A stretch of 64,000 bases of DNA, taken from contig NZ_JHWX01000016.1 in NCBI RefSeq assembly GCF_000621965.1, forward strand, positions 1-64,000, read 5' to 3'. The notes under the pieces were generated by a model, which saw only the letters and a program-made list of their open reading frames with translations, had not been told where the DNA came from and ran no database searches. Source of the DNA: Methanobrevibacter wolinii SH (lineage in GTDB: Archaea; Methanobacteriota; Methanobacteria; Methanobacteriales; Methanobacteriaceae). Shown here in pieces: positions 47,422 to 56,479 of the stretch (within the stretch, counting starts at the first letter, position 1; each line of letters begins with the position of its first letter). The position numbers and the translations under genes were made by a program.

Positions 47422-48567
47422 TTACAAATTATGAATTAAATTTTTTAAAAATCTTTTAAAACTTCTTAATGGTTTAGTAATCCTCCAACTAGAAGAGTTT
47501 AAAAGTTCATTATATGATTTTTCTAAATTATTCTTATCTTTAATTAATTTTTTATTTTCATTTTTTAACTGATTTAACTCAAATATTTTCATATTTAACA
47601 TGAATTCTTCACAATTAGAAGATTTTATAACATTTATAAATATATTTTTATTTTTATAATTTAAATCGTTTAAAAAACTATCATATATATTATTATCAAG
47701 CATAGAAGTAAAATCTTTCTTCATTTCATTAAAAAATAAAGATTTATATTTTTTTACTATCAATGAAAATCTAAAATATATTGAATTAATTTTTCTATTA
47801 AATAAAATATTTTTATACTCTTCAAAATGATTATAATCTATGAATTTTTGAATTACTAAATTATTAATTTTTATAGTGTCAATCAAATGTTTATTAGATA
47901 CATTTCCTGTAGAAGAATTAGAATGTCTTCTTCTTATATAAAGATACTCATCATATAAAGATATTCGTTTAGCATTAAATATTACATCCCCAAAAAAGAC
48001 ATTATCTTCAAAAATAAGATTTTCAGGAAATTTAATATCTAAATTTCTTAAGAAATCACCATTATATAATTTGTTTACTGGAGAAACAGGAATTCTAAAA
48101 ATTAAACTTCCCAAATCATTATAATTAAAAACTTTATTTTTAAAAGATTTAATATCTTGCATTTCATAGCCTTTTTCACTATATTCTTCTCCAGTTTCTT
48201 CATTATATGTAAATAATTTAAAAATTAAAAAATCTAATGATTTTTTACTAGAAATATTATATGTATCTTCTAATTCATTAGGTTTTAAAACATCATCAGA
48301 ATCAATAAAACAAATATATTCTCCTTTTGCATGCTTTAAACCTAAATTTCTAGCAGAACCTTGACCTTTATTTTTCTGAGAAAAGATAGTTACTCTTTTA
48401 TCTATCTTAGCAAAGTACTCTAAAATTTTTAGAGAATTATCTGTAGATCCATCATTAATACAAATTATTTCAATATCTTTTAAAGTTTGATTAATAACAC
48501 TATTTAAACATTCCTTTAAGTAAATTTCAGTATTATAAATAGGTACTATCACCGAAACTTTAACCAT
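47422..48567 (-). CDS. Family 2 glycosyltransferase with coiled coil and SWRITKPLR tail
   Basis: 381 residues. Motifs: VSVIVPIYNTEIYL, IEIICINDGSTDNS near 33, YICFIDSDDVLKP near 88, and LIFEDNVFFGDVI near 190. The GT-A domain ends near 250; a helical region of about 80 residues and a coiled coil (LNQLKNENKKLIKDKNNLEKSYNELL) follow, with the tail SSSWRITKPLRSFKRFLKNL. The tail is shared with sister proteins at 11950, 17483 and, out of frame, 33100. I start at 48567, because the longer frame begins at a TTG with no ribosome site. It is close kin to the protein at 32069. Confidence 0.9.
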   Translation of the reverse strand: MVKVSVIVPIYNTEIYLKECLNSVINQTLKDIEIICINDGSTDNSLKILEYFAKIDKRVTIFSQKNKGQGSARNLGLKHAKGEYICFIDSDDVLKPNELEDTYNISSKKSLDFLIFKLFTYNEETGEEYSEKGYEMQDIKSFKNKVFNYNDLGSLIFRIPVSPVNKLYNGDFLRNLDIKFPENLIFEDNVFFGDVIFNAKRISLYDEYLYIRRRHSNSSTGNVSNKHLIDTIKINNLVIQKFIDYNHFEEYKNILFNRKINSIYFRFSLIVKKYKSLFFNEMKKDFTSMLDNNIYDSFLNDLNYKNKNIFINVIKSSNCEEFMLNMKIFELNQLKNENKKLIKDKNNLEKSYNELLNSSSWRITKPLRSFKRFLKNLIHNL

Positions 48568-48795
48568 TATATCCAACCTATATTTTAATTATATATAACT
48601 AATTCTCAAATTTTTTTTAAAATAAAAAAATTTACATCAATTTTATTGTGTTAAAACAATATTTTTTTATAGACATTAAAAAAATATTAAATAAATAGCA
48701 GAAATTTAATATAAATTTATCATATATATTTTAATTATTATCAAATAATATTTAAATATTGATTTTTAATACATTAATTTATACAATTTAATTAT

Positions 48796-48856
48796 ATATA
48801 TATAAAATAAATACTTTAAAATTAAAATGTATTCCCAATATTTTTATGGAAATATT
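48796..48856 (+). promoter_or_regulatory. Promoter/dyad before ugd
   Basis: TATATATATAAAATAAA at about 48795 is the best TATA candidate in the 357-bp gap (48568-48924). About 40 bp later AATATTT (48837-48843) and AAATATT (48850-48856) form a 7-bp dyad with a 6-bp centre that includes the only G/C pairs nearby. GGAGAATAATAA precedes the ugd ATG and occurs once more 20 bp before it. Confidence 0.4.
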
Positions 48857-48924
48857 AAATAAATTATGTATATATAATTAAACAATAAGTTATAGAGAAT
48901 AATAAATAAAATGGAGAATAATAA

Positions 48925-50247
48925 ATGAATATAACTGTAATTGGTACTGGTTATGTTGGTCTTGTTACTGGTGCTTGTTTTTCTAATATGGGAAATAAAG
49001 TATACTGCGTAGATGTTGTTAAAGAAAAAATAAAAAGACTTAAAAATAATATATTACCAATTTACGAACCTCACTTAAGTACTATTGTAAAAGATAATCA
49101 AGAAAAAGGAGATTTAATATTTACAACAAACCTAAAAAAAGCATTAAACAATACAAATATAATATTTATTGCTGTTGGTACTCCTATGTCTAAAGATGGT
49201 AGTGCTAATTTAGACTATATATTCCAAGCTGCAGAAAATATTGCAGATAATATTATACATGATTCGTTAGTTGTTATTAAATCAACTGTACCTGTAGGAA
49301 CAGGATTTAAAGTTAAAGAACTTATTGAAAATAGATTAAAAGAAAATAAAAAAGATATTAAAATTGATATTGCATCTAATCCTGAATTTCTAAAAGAAGG
49401 TACTGCAGTTGAAGATTGTCTACATCCAGATAGAGTAGTTTTAGGTGCAGAAAAACCAGAAGTATTTGAAAAATTAAAAGAATTATATTCTTCATTTGTA
49501 TTTAATCATGATCGTTTTATTTTAATGGATATCAAAAGTTCAGAAATGACTAAATATGTTGCAAATGCAATGCTTGCAACTAAAATTTCATTTATGAATG
49601 AAATTGCTAATATTTGTGAAGTTGTTGGTGCTGATGTAAAAAACATTCGTTTAGGTATTGGTAGTGACAAACGTATTGGTTATGATTTTATTTATGCTGG
49701 TTGTGGATATGGTGGAAGTTGTTTCCCAAAAGATGTTCAAGCTTTAATTAATACTGCAGAATCTAATGGTTATCATCCAAGAATTTTATCTGATGTTGAA
49801 GAAGTTAACAAATCTCAAAAAAGAGTATTAATAAATAAAATTACTAAACATTTTGGTAATGATTTATCTGGACTTAAGTTTAGTATATGGGGTCTTGCAT
49901 TTAAACCTGGAACTGATGATGTAAGAGAAGCAACATCTATTGTTGTAGCACGTGAAATCATTGATAAAGGTGGAAAAATTAAAGTATATGATCCTAAAGC
50001 AACAGAAGAATTTAAAAATGCAATTGGTAGTAAATATCTTGATTCTATAGAATTTTTTAATAATAAATATGATGTTTTAAATGATTCAGACTCTTTAATT
50101 TTAATAACAGAATGGAAAGAATTTAGAAATCCTGATTTTAATGAAATTTACAATAGATTAAATAAAAAAATAATATTTGATGGAAGAAATATCTATAATA
50201 AAAAATTAAGTAAATATGGATTTACCTTATACCAAATTGGATGTTAA
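48925..50247 (+). CDS. ugd: UDP-glucose 6-dehydrogenase
   Basis: A 440-residue NAD-dependent enzyme that makes UDP-glucuronate. ITVIGTGYVGLVTGACFSNMG at the N-terminus binds NAD. VGTPMSKDGSANLDY near 83, KSTVPVGT near 117, SNPEFLKEGTAVEDCLHPDRVVLG near 152 and the catalytic cysteine in YGGSCFPKDVQAL near 263 are classic Ugd, and WGLAFKPGTDDVREATS near 325 is the C-terminal domain. It differs clearly from the WecC-type gene at 16213. A glycosyltransferase gene begins 16 bp after its stop. GGAGAATAATAA precedes the ATG. Confidence 0.96.
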   Translation: MNITVIGTGYVGLVTGACFSNMGNKVYCVDVVKEKIKRLKNNILPIYEPHLSTIVKDNQEKGDLIFTTNLKKALNNTNIIFIAVGTPMSKDGSANLDYIFQAAENIADNIIHDSLVVIKSTVPVGTGFKVKELIENRLKENKKDIKIDIASNPEFLKEGTAVEDCLHPDRVVLGAEKPEVFEKLKELYSSFVFNHDRFILMDIKSSEMTKYVANAMLATKISFMNEIANICEVVGADVKNIRLGIGSDKRIGYDFIYAGCGYGGSCFPKDVQALINTAESNGYHPRILSDVEEVNKSQKRVLINKITKHFGNDLSGLKFSIWGLAFKPGTDDVREATSIVVAREIIDKGGKIKVYDPKATEEFKNAIGSKYLDSIEFFNNKYDVLNDSDSLILITEWKEFRNPDFNEIYNRLNKKIIFDGRNIYNKKLSKYGFTLYQIGC

Positions 50248-50263
50248 TTTTTGGTGAATTTCT

Positions 50264-52132
50264 ATGAAAGAAAAAATTACTAATAAAATATTATCCCAAA
50301 GTAATCAATTCAATTATTATAAAAAATTATCAGAAGAATTAAAACAAAAAATAAATAAAGAAAATGAAAAATATAAAAAAATAACAGAAGAATTAAAACA
50401 AAAAAACGAAGAATGTAATGAATATAAAAATTTAATAAGTGAATTAAATAATAAAAATGAAAAATATAAAAAAATAACAGAAGAATTAAAACAAAAAAAC
50501 AATGAAATAAAATGGAAATTAAATAGAAATTCTCTATATCATGATTTTGATGGAATGTTAGCAAGATCTTATTATAATCCAATAATAGAAAGTCCTTTTA
50601 CAAAAATTGATAAAGATTGTTTTTCATTTATGGATACTATAGCCAGTCATTTAAGATCCAATTTAAATAATATTGACGAACCACTAGTTTCAGTTATAAT
50701 GCCAGTATATAATAGAATTGGTATTGTTAAACATGCAATTGACTCTGTTTTAAAACAAAGCTATAAAAATTTTGAATTGATTATTATAGATGATGGAAGC
50801 ACAGATGGTACAGTTGAATTAGTAGAATCTATAATTAGTAAGGACAATAGGATTAAATTTATAGAACATGAAGAAAATAAAGGTGTTTGTAAATCACGTA
50901 ATGATGGATTAAAAATAGCTAAAGGAAATTATATATTTTACCTTGACTCAGATAATACTTGGAAAAAAGAATATCTAAAAACTATGGTAGGAGCATATCT
51001 TGAATTACCAGATGCAAAAGCATTATATTCTGGACAGTACATTGCAGACAATTATTTTTCTCCAATTAAAAGAGTAAGATATGGATCATTTAACAAATCA
51101 CTTTTATATAATCATAATTACATTGATTTAAACTGCTTTACACACAAAAAAGAAATCTATAAAAAAATCGGTGGATTTAGAGAAGAATTAAAAAGATTAA
51201 ATGACTATGATTATATATTAAAAATAATTGATAACAATTTTAAAATATACTCCATTCCAGTTATTCTTTCAAATTATTACTTGAAAAATTCACATAATAG
51301 AATAAGTGACAATATTGAATATGATTTAAATAAGCTTTACAAACCTCATGAAAAGTATATTATAAATACTGATAATAAACATTTAAAAATAGATTATACA
51401 GATAATTTTAAAGAAGATATTAGTAAAATAAGTGATGATGTAAATATTGTTATTTTTGTAGGTAATGAAATAAGAAATATAGAAGATTGTCTTGAACCAG
51501 TATTAAATTATAATAATTTTGAAAAACTTCATATTGCAGTATTATATAGTGGAAATAATGATGAAATTATAGAATACTTAAACTTATTAGAAAATAAAAA
51601 TTTAATTAAATTTTTTAATAAAGATATAAAATATGATGATTTATCTGGAATAAATAAAGTAATTGATTCATTTAAAAATAATAAAGATATTATATTTCTT
51701 AAAAATGATGCTATACTTACTAAGGGAGTTATTGAATCATTAGAAGAATATTCAAATAAACTTGAAGATTCTGGGATTTTAGTAACAAGAAAAATAGCAT
51801 TAAAAGGAAATAAACAATATAGAGTTCATGTTCCTTATTTAGATATAAGAAGAAATTGTGATATAATTGTATCAAATCACTTTAAAAATAATATTAATAT
51901 GCCCTTATTCTATGATGGAGAATATTTAGAATTAAATTTTGCACAATTTTTCTGTATTTACATGAAAAGAGAAGTATATGACAATTCTATTAAAATAAAT
52001 TCTGAATTAAATTCAATTAACTCTAGAAGTTTTTATAATTATGTTAAACATATTTTAAATAAAAAAATTTATCTTATTTCTAAAGCTATTGTATTTAACA
52101 AAGACAGTAGAATATTAAAAGGAAATATTTAA
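50264..52132 (+). CDS. Two-domain family 2 glycosyltransferase with N-terminal coiled coil
   Basis: 622 residues. Residues 1-85 are a Lys/Glu/Asn coiled coil with an exact 45-bp DNA repeat coding NEKYKKITEELKQKN twice, in phase. Residues 137-360 are a full GT-A domain: VSVIMPVYNRIGIV, IIIDDGSTDGT near 167, KGVCKSRNDGLKIAKGNYIFYLDSDNTWKKEY near 205 and LKRLNDYDYILKI near 312. Residues 395-600 resemble a second, less conserved GT-A half (VNIVIFVGNEIRNIEDCLEPVL, FLKNDAILTKGVIESLEEY). The enzyme may act on two successive acceptors. GGTGAATTTCT precedes the ATG. It is likely co-transcribed with ugd. Confidence 0.88.
   Translation: MKEKITNKILSQSNQFNYYKKLSEELKQKINKENEKYKKITEELKQKNEECNEYKNLISELNNKNEKYKKITEELKQKNNEIKWKLNRNSLYHDFDGMLARSYYNPIIESPFTKIDKDCFSFMDTIASHLRSNLNNIDEPLVSVIMPVYNRIGIVKHAIDSVLKQSYKNFELIIIDDGSTDGTVELVESIISKDNRIKFIEHEENKGVCKSRNDGLKIAKGNYIFYLDSDNTWKKEYLKTMVGAYLELPDAKALYSGQYIADNYFSPIKRVRYGSFNKSLLYNHNYIDLNCFTHKKEIYKKIGGFREELKRLNDYDYILKIIDNNFKIYSIPVILSNYYLKNSHNRISDNIEYDLNKLYKPHEKYIINTDNKHLKIDYTDNFKEDISKISDDVNIVIFVGNEIRNIEDCLEPVLNYNNFEKLHIAVLYSGNNDEIIEYLNLLENKNLIKFFNKDIKYDDLSGINKVIDSFKNNKDIIFLKNDAILTKGVIESLEEYSNKLEDSGILVTRKIALKGNKQYRVHVPYLDIRRNCDIIVSNHFKNNINMPLFYDGEYLELNFAQFFCIYMKREVYDNSIKINSELNSINSRSFYNYVKHILNKKIYLISKAIVFNKDSRILKGNI
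50363..50500 (+). repeat. 45-bp exact direct repeat inside a coding region
   Basis: Positions 50363-50407 and 50456-50500 are identical over 45 bp and lie 93 bp apart (31 codons), so the reading frame is kept. They encode one coiled-coil block twice, a likely site of expansion and contraction. Confidence 0.95.
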
Positions 52133-52203
52133 TTAATATATAATTTTATTAATTTAATAAGTAATTTTAAAAAAAATAAATTAAATATGATAAAATATTT
52201 AAA

Positions 52204-52305
52204 AAAAATGTTGAAATCCTCAAACTTTTAAATAAACTTTCTCTTAAAATTCTTTTTCAAGTATTAATTAAGTAAATTTTTATAAAAAAAGATTTCAACA
52301 GGTAA
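52204..52305 (+). repeat. MITE-like element, copy I
   Basis: About 102 bp with ends ATGTTGAAATCCTC and GATTTCAACAGGT. It contains TTTCAAGTATTAA at 52255-52267. It lies in the 202-bp gap immediately downstream of orc1/cdc6. Confidence 0.78.
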
Positions 52306-52334
52306 ATAATAAAAAATATTTAATTATAGAGAAT

Positions 52335-53486
52335 TTAAATTGAATACAATGTTTTTTCAAGTAAATTTGCATCACATTGAAGTGTTATAATATTAGTTCT
52401 ACCTTTTCCTCTACCACGAGAAATAGTATTTGTTGAAATAATACCCAACATTTCAAGTTCACCAATAAAATCAAATATTCTTCTATAAGTTACTGAATCT
52501 CCTTTTGAAATCTCTTTATATGTTTCATATAATTTTCCAGATGAAATTTCTTCTTTTTCTTGTGTTAATTTTAAAATAGCTTCAAGAACTCTTTGTTGTT
52601 GTGTAGGTAATGTTAAAATAACATCAGTAACCTTATTATGTTCAATTCTATTTTTAGCAGCAATTACATAATCACCAATAACTTCATTAGATTCATTCTC
52701 ATCTGCAATTTCACCAGCTGTTCTAAGTAAATCAAGAGCGTATCTTGCATCACCTTCTTCTTTTGCAGCCATTGCAGAACATAAAGGTATTACATCTTCT
52801 TTAAGTACATCATCTTTAAAAGATAATTTTGACCTTTCTCTTAAAATATCAGCTAATTGATCTGCACGATATGGTGGAAATACAACTTCTTTATCTCTTA
52901 AACTACTCATTGCTCTTGGTTTAATAAATTTTTTAAAGTCAAGATAATTACTAATTGATAAAATACTTACATTATCAGTTCTTGTTAAAGTATATAATAA
53001 ACCATCCCCATCTTTCTCAAGAAGAATATCAATTTCATCTAAAATAATAATAAGAATTAAATGTTGGCCACCAACTGGTTGCTTTATAATATTACGAAAT
53101 GTATTAATAATTTCTCCTTTAGTCCAGCCACGATAAGGAACATCTCTACCTAAACATCTACATAAATGAGCAATAACCTGATATTCAGTAGTATAATCTG
53201 TACATCTAACATATTCTACTTGAATATAAACACCTTTATTATTAGCAGCTTCAATTAATTGTTCTTGAGCAAATTTTGCTGCTGCTGTTTTACCTGTACC
53301 TGTTTTACCATATATTGTTAAATCAGATGGAGTTACATTATCTAATGCTTCAATCCAATGTTTAGCAATTAATTTAATTTGCTCATCTCTGTGAGGTAAA
53401 TTATCAGGTAAAAAACGATGATCTAATGATTCTTTATTTTTAAAAACAGAGTCATCTGGCTTTAAATCATCAAAAATATTTCCCAT
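52335..53486 (-). CDS. cdc6: Orc1/Cdc6 replication initiator
   Basis: A 383-residue AAA+ initiator that binds origin recognition boxes and loads MCM helicase. [16 protein letters not shown] near residue 29, Walker [16 protein letters not shown] near 59, Walker [24 protein letters not shown] near 146 and sensor 1 [13 protein letters not shown] near 172 are intact. [16 protein letters not shown] near 197 and the C-terminal winged-helix domain from about 295 follow. Its length and motifs match the Cdc6-1 type of Methanobacteriales. ATAGGTGGTTTTTAT precedes the ATG. The gene is transcribed away from the origin cluster beginning about 140 bp upstream of its start. Confidence 0.96.
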   Translation of the reverse strand: MGNIFDDLKPDDSVFKNKESLDHRFLPDNLPHRDEQIKLIAKHWIEALDNVTPSDLTIYGKTGTGKTAAAKFAQEQLIEAANNKGVYIQVEYVRCTDYTTEYQVIAHLCRCLGRDVPYRGWTKGEIINTFRNIIKQPVGGQHLILIIILDEIDILLEKDGDGLLYTLTRTDNVSILSISNYLDFKKFIKPRAMSSLRDKEVVFPPYRADQLADILRERSKLSFKDDVLKEDVIPLCSAMAAKEEGDARYALDLLRTAGEIADENESNEVIGDYVIAAKNRIEHNKVTDVILTLPTQQQRVLEAILKLTQEKEEISSGKLYETYKEISKGDSVTYRRIFDFIGELEMLGIISTNTISRGRGKGRTNIITLQCDANLLEKTLYSI

Positions 53487-53629
53487 ATAAAAACCACCTA
53501 TAATTTTTTTAAAAAATGCCTTAAAAAATATTTAAATTAATATATAGAATATATATTAGTTTAAAAATTAAAAATGAAATTATAAAATTAAAAAAATATT
53601 ATAATATTAAAAAAATTTGAATTATACAT

Positions 53630-53960
53630 ATAATTAGACATATATTTCAAGTGTAAAATATAAGATAAGATAGTAGTATAAGTTCAAGTGTATTATTATA
53701 TTAAATTATATTTTTATAAACTTTTCTATGAAAAAACTTATAGAGTGTGAGAGGTGAATTTCAAGTATAAAGATATTATAAAAATGAATTTTTTCAAGAG
53801 ATACATTTCAAGTGTAACTTTTTTTAAAAATTTTAAAATTTTTTTGAAAATTAAAATAAAGAAGTGTGAGGTAAAAAAATTATATATTTTTTACAGTTGA
53901 AATATACCTCTTCAGTTCTAAAATATATCTGAAATACTTACAGTTGAAATATATCTCTCA
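53630..53960. other. Replication origin: opposed Orc1/Cdc6 box groups
   Basis: Six boxes resemble the Methanothermobacter mini-ORB TTTACACTTGAAA. Four are in the complementary orientation: TTTCAAGTGTAAA (53645-53657, exact), GTTCAAGTGTATT (53682-53694), TTTCAAGTATAAA (53759-53771) and TTTCAAGTGTAAC (53806-53818). Two are in the other: TTTACAGTTGAAA (53890-53902) and CTTACAGTTGAAA (53937-53949). Most are followed on their own strand by TATATCTCT-like bases, giving a longer consensus. The two groups face each other across an AT-rich core. This layout next to orc1/cdc6 is a classic archaeal origin. The remainder of the 770-bp gap holds copy J of the MITE-like family. Confidence 0.92.
53819..53889. 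other. Candidate DNA unwinding element
   Basis: 71 bp between the opposed box groups, made of A and T runs with few G and only a handful of other bases (AAAATTTTTTTGAAAATTAAAA at the middle, shortened here to AAAATTTTTTTG). AT richness and position suit the site where the duplex first opens. Confidence 0.6.
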
Positions 53961-54142
53961 CTCTCTATAAAATATAAAAATAAATAATATTTTATAAAAA
54001 TAATATATAAATAAATAGCTTAAAAATTAGTTTTTAGTAATATAATATATTATAATATAATATAAATAATTATATTATTAAATAAATTATAATATAATAA
54101 AAATTAGATAAATCAATGAATAATTTTAATTATTATACTTTT

Positions 54143-54247
54143 TAGTCTATTAAAATTAATTTTTTATAAAATTTTAAACTTAGTTAAACTTTAAACTTAA
54201 TTTTAAGAAAGTATATTCTAAAAATTTAAAGAAATTTAACATTTTTT
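54143..54247 (-). repeat. MITE-like element, copy J (decayed)
   Basis: About 105 bp, left end TAGTCTATTAAAATT, right end AAATTTAACATTTTT, interior with TTAAACTTTAAACTTAA and AAGAAAGTATATTC. The internal box has decayed to AAACTTTAAAC. It lies at the right edge of the origin region. Confidence 0.6.
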
Positions 54248-54256
54248 AAAAAAATA

Positions 54257-54721
54257 TCATAATTGATCTACATTTATTGTTTTTTGTCCAAATGTTTTTT
54301 CAAGTAACCATAAACATTGAAGTTTAGCTTTATATATTCTTTTAAATGTATGTATAAGTTCATTTTTACTTAATCCATCTTCAAATATCTCTTCAGTTAT
54401 AAGAAATTTCTCAAGTTGACTATTAGGATGTTCTAATTCAAAATCAACTAAAAATTGATTTAAGTTAAATCTAATTGCCCAAATAAAATTTTCATTAACT
54501 TGTATAGGTGCTTTTTTTATTAAATTTTTTTGTTCTTCAGCTATTTCTGTTGCACATCCAATAAGAATCATATCCTCTTTTCCTTTTGGTGAAATTAAAT
54601 CCATCATATGATCTTGTGGATAATTTATAATAAAATGAAAATTTGCACTTTCATCTTGAATTTCTTGTTTTAATAAACCTTCTTCATTTAACCAATTTAA
54701 TATTATTTGTTTATCTATCAT
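54257..54721 (-). CDS. DUF2299-like protein
   Basis: 154 residues. The start (DKQIILNWLNEEGLLKQEIQDESANFHFIINYP) and the strand-rich middle (DLISPKGKEDMILIGCATEIAEEQ) match the small DUF2299 family of archaeal proteins, which has a fold like type III secretion chaperones. Two acidic helical stretches follow, with no catalytic motif. It shares the origin region with cdc6, to which its promoter is unrelated. The signal before the ATG is weak (GTAGATAAA). Function is not known, and I am fairly but not fully sure of the family. Confidence 0.6.
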   Translation of the reverse strand: MIDKQIILNWLNEEGLLKQEIQDESANFHFIINYPQDHMMDLISPKGKEDMILIGCATEIAEEQKNLIKKAPIQVNENFIWAIRFNLNQFLVDFELEHPNSQLEKFLITEEIFEDGLSKNELIHTFKRIYKAKLQCLWLLEKTFGQKTINVDQL

Positions 54722-54903
54722 TTTATCTACTTTTTAATTTATTATAATAATAATTTAGTTTTATATTAATTCTATATTTTTTATTTATTAATATAAATAT
54801 TATATTAATTTTAATTTAATTTAATCTAATATAATATTTTTTAAAAAATTCTTTAAATTTTAAACAATATTTATATATTGATATTTAACAAAAATAAAAC
54901 ATA

Positions 54904-56004
54904 ATGATGCCGAATATTTTATTAAATAATTTCAGAGTATGTATATTCTTATTATTTGCAGTTTTTATAATAGCATTATTTACTGATATTATAATTGGAG
55001 AACTTCCAAATAATTTACATGCTGTTGTTTTAATTGGTAAATTAATAAATTTCTTTAAAAATTTATTTATAAATTTAAATACTTATTTCTCAGGATTATT
55101 ATTAACTATATTTGTTATAGGTATATTTCTTATAATTAGTGAAATTGGATATAATATTTTTATACATTTACCAATAATATTATTTGTATTTATATTAGGT
55201 TTATTCTTCTCTTCAGCATTTTCTATTAAATTATTATTAAATAGTGCTGAAAATATCCGTATTAAACTAGAAAATAATGAATTTGAACAAGCAAGAAATG
55301 AGGTTTCATATTTAGTAAGTAGACCTACACAAGGTTTATCAGAAAGTTATATTATATCTGCAACAATTGAATCATTAACTGAAAATGTAACTGACTCAGT
55401 AATAAGTCCATTATTTTATTATTTTATTTTCGGTTTTCTTATTATTATAATAAATTATTATCATCATTTATTTAATAATTCATTTCTAGTAAATAATGTA
55501 AGTTTATTTTTATTTAATAGTGGAGGAATTCCTGCAAATAATTTAACTTTCCATTTAATATTTGTTTGTATAATGATTGCATTTATTTATAGAATTATAA
55601 ATACTGAAGATGCAATGGTTGGATATAAAACAGAAGAATTAAGAAAAATTGGATTTTTCCCAGCAATATTTGATGATATTTTAAATTTTATTCCTGCAAG
55701 AATTGCTGGTATACTAATGGTTATTGCAAGTAGAATCATAGGAATGGATTATAAAAATGCAATATATATCTTAAGAAGAGATGCAAGAAAATGTGAAAGT
55801 CCAAATTCTGGTTATACTATGGCAACTTGTGCAGGAGCACTTGGTATTCAACTTATTAAAAAAGATAATTATATCCTTGGAGATCCATTAAAATTAATAG
55901 ATTCATTTGATATAAGAAGGGCTTATAATTTATCTAGATGGACAATATTCTTATTTATTTTAATTCAATTTATTATTCTATTTATAATACTTCTTGTATT
56001 ATAA
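54904..56004 (+). CDS. cbiB: Adenosylcobinamide-phosphate synthase
   Basis: A 366-residue membrane protein with about eight segments that attaches aminopropanol phosphate to adenosylcobyric acid, making the nucleotide-loop linker of cobalamin. The loop VSYLVSRPTQGLSESYIISATIESLTENVTDSVISPLFYY near residue 136, INTEDAMVGYKTEELRKIGFFPAIFDDILNFIPARI near 230 and CESPNSGYTMATCAGALGIQL near 298 are family signatures. The N-terminus is longer and more hydrophobic than usual. It is followed by cbiG on the same strand. A tandem ATG start (54904 and 54907) has a poor ribosome site. Confidence 0.93.
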   Translation: MMPNILLNNFRVCIFLLFAVFIIALFTDIIIGELPNNLHAVVLIGKLINFFKNLFINLNTYFSGLLLTIFVIGIFLIISEIGYNIFIHLPIILFVFILGLFFSSAFSIKLLLNSAENIRIKLENNEFEQARNEVSYLVSRPTQGLSESYIISATIESLTENVTDSVISPLFYYFIFGFLIIIINYYHHLFNNSFLVNNVSLFLFNSGGIPANNLTFHLIFVCIMIAFIYRIINTEDAMVGYKTEELRKIGFFPAIFDDILNFIPARIAGILMVIASRIIGMDYKNAIYILRRDARKCESPNSGYTMATCAGALGIQLIKKDNYILGDPLKLIDSFDIRRAYNLSRWTIFLFILIQFIILFIILLVL

Positions 56005-56177
56005 GCCTTATATTTTTTATTTTTAATTTATCTATTAAAATAAATTTTTTTAGATAAATTATATATCTTAGAATTAAAATCATTTCTTTAAATCCTTTTT
56101 TTAAAAATTTCATAAATTTAAATATCAATTTAAAACACTTTTTATTATTAAAAATTTATTTTTAAGTTTTTTTAATT

Positions 56178-56282
56178 TTATCTGTTAAAATCAATTTTTT
56201 ATAAAAATTTAAAATTAGTTAAACTTGAAAATCAATTTTAAGAAAGTATATTCTAGAAATTTTGAAAAATTTAATAAAATAT
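56178..56282 (-). repeat. MITE-like element, copy K
   Basis: About 105 bp with left end ATCTGTTAAAATCAA and right end AATTTAATAAAATA. It has GTTAAACTTGAAAATC inside. It fills the centre of the 466-bp gap (56005-56470) between cbiB and cbiG. Nothing else is seen there. Confidence 0.65.
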
Positions 56283-56479
56283 AATTTTATTTAAATATAA
56301 TCTATAAATTTATACTAATTTTTAAATATTTTAATATATCATTATCTATTTTTTTCTAAAAATTTAATTATATTAAAATAAATATTATTAAACATAAATA
56401 TTATTGAAAATTTAATATATTTTTAATTTTCTTTAAATTTTATTTTTTTATGTTTATAATTTTTGTTTAGATGGTTATT

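Noticed and set aside
50310-50582. Phe/Leu-rich frames antisense to the coiled coil of the ugd-linked glycosyltransferase
   Set aside because: They are the reverse complement of Lys/Glu codons and have no start signals.
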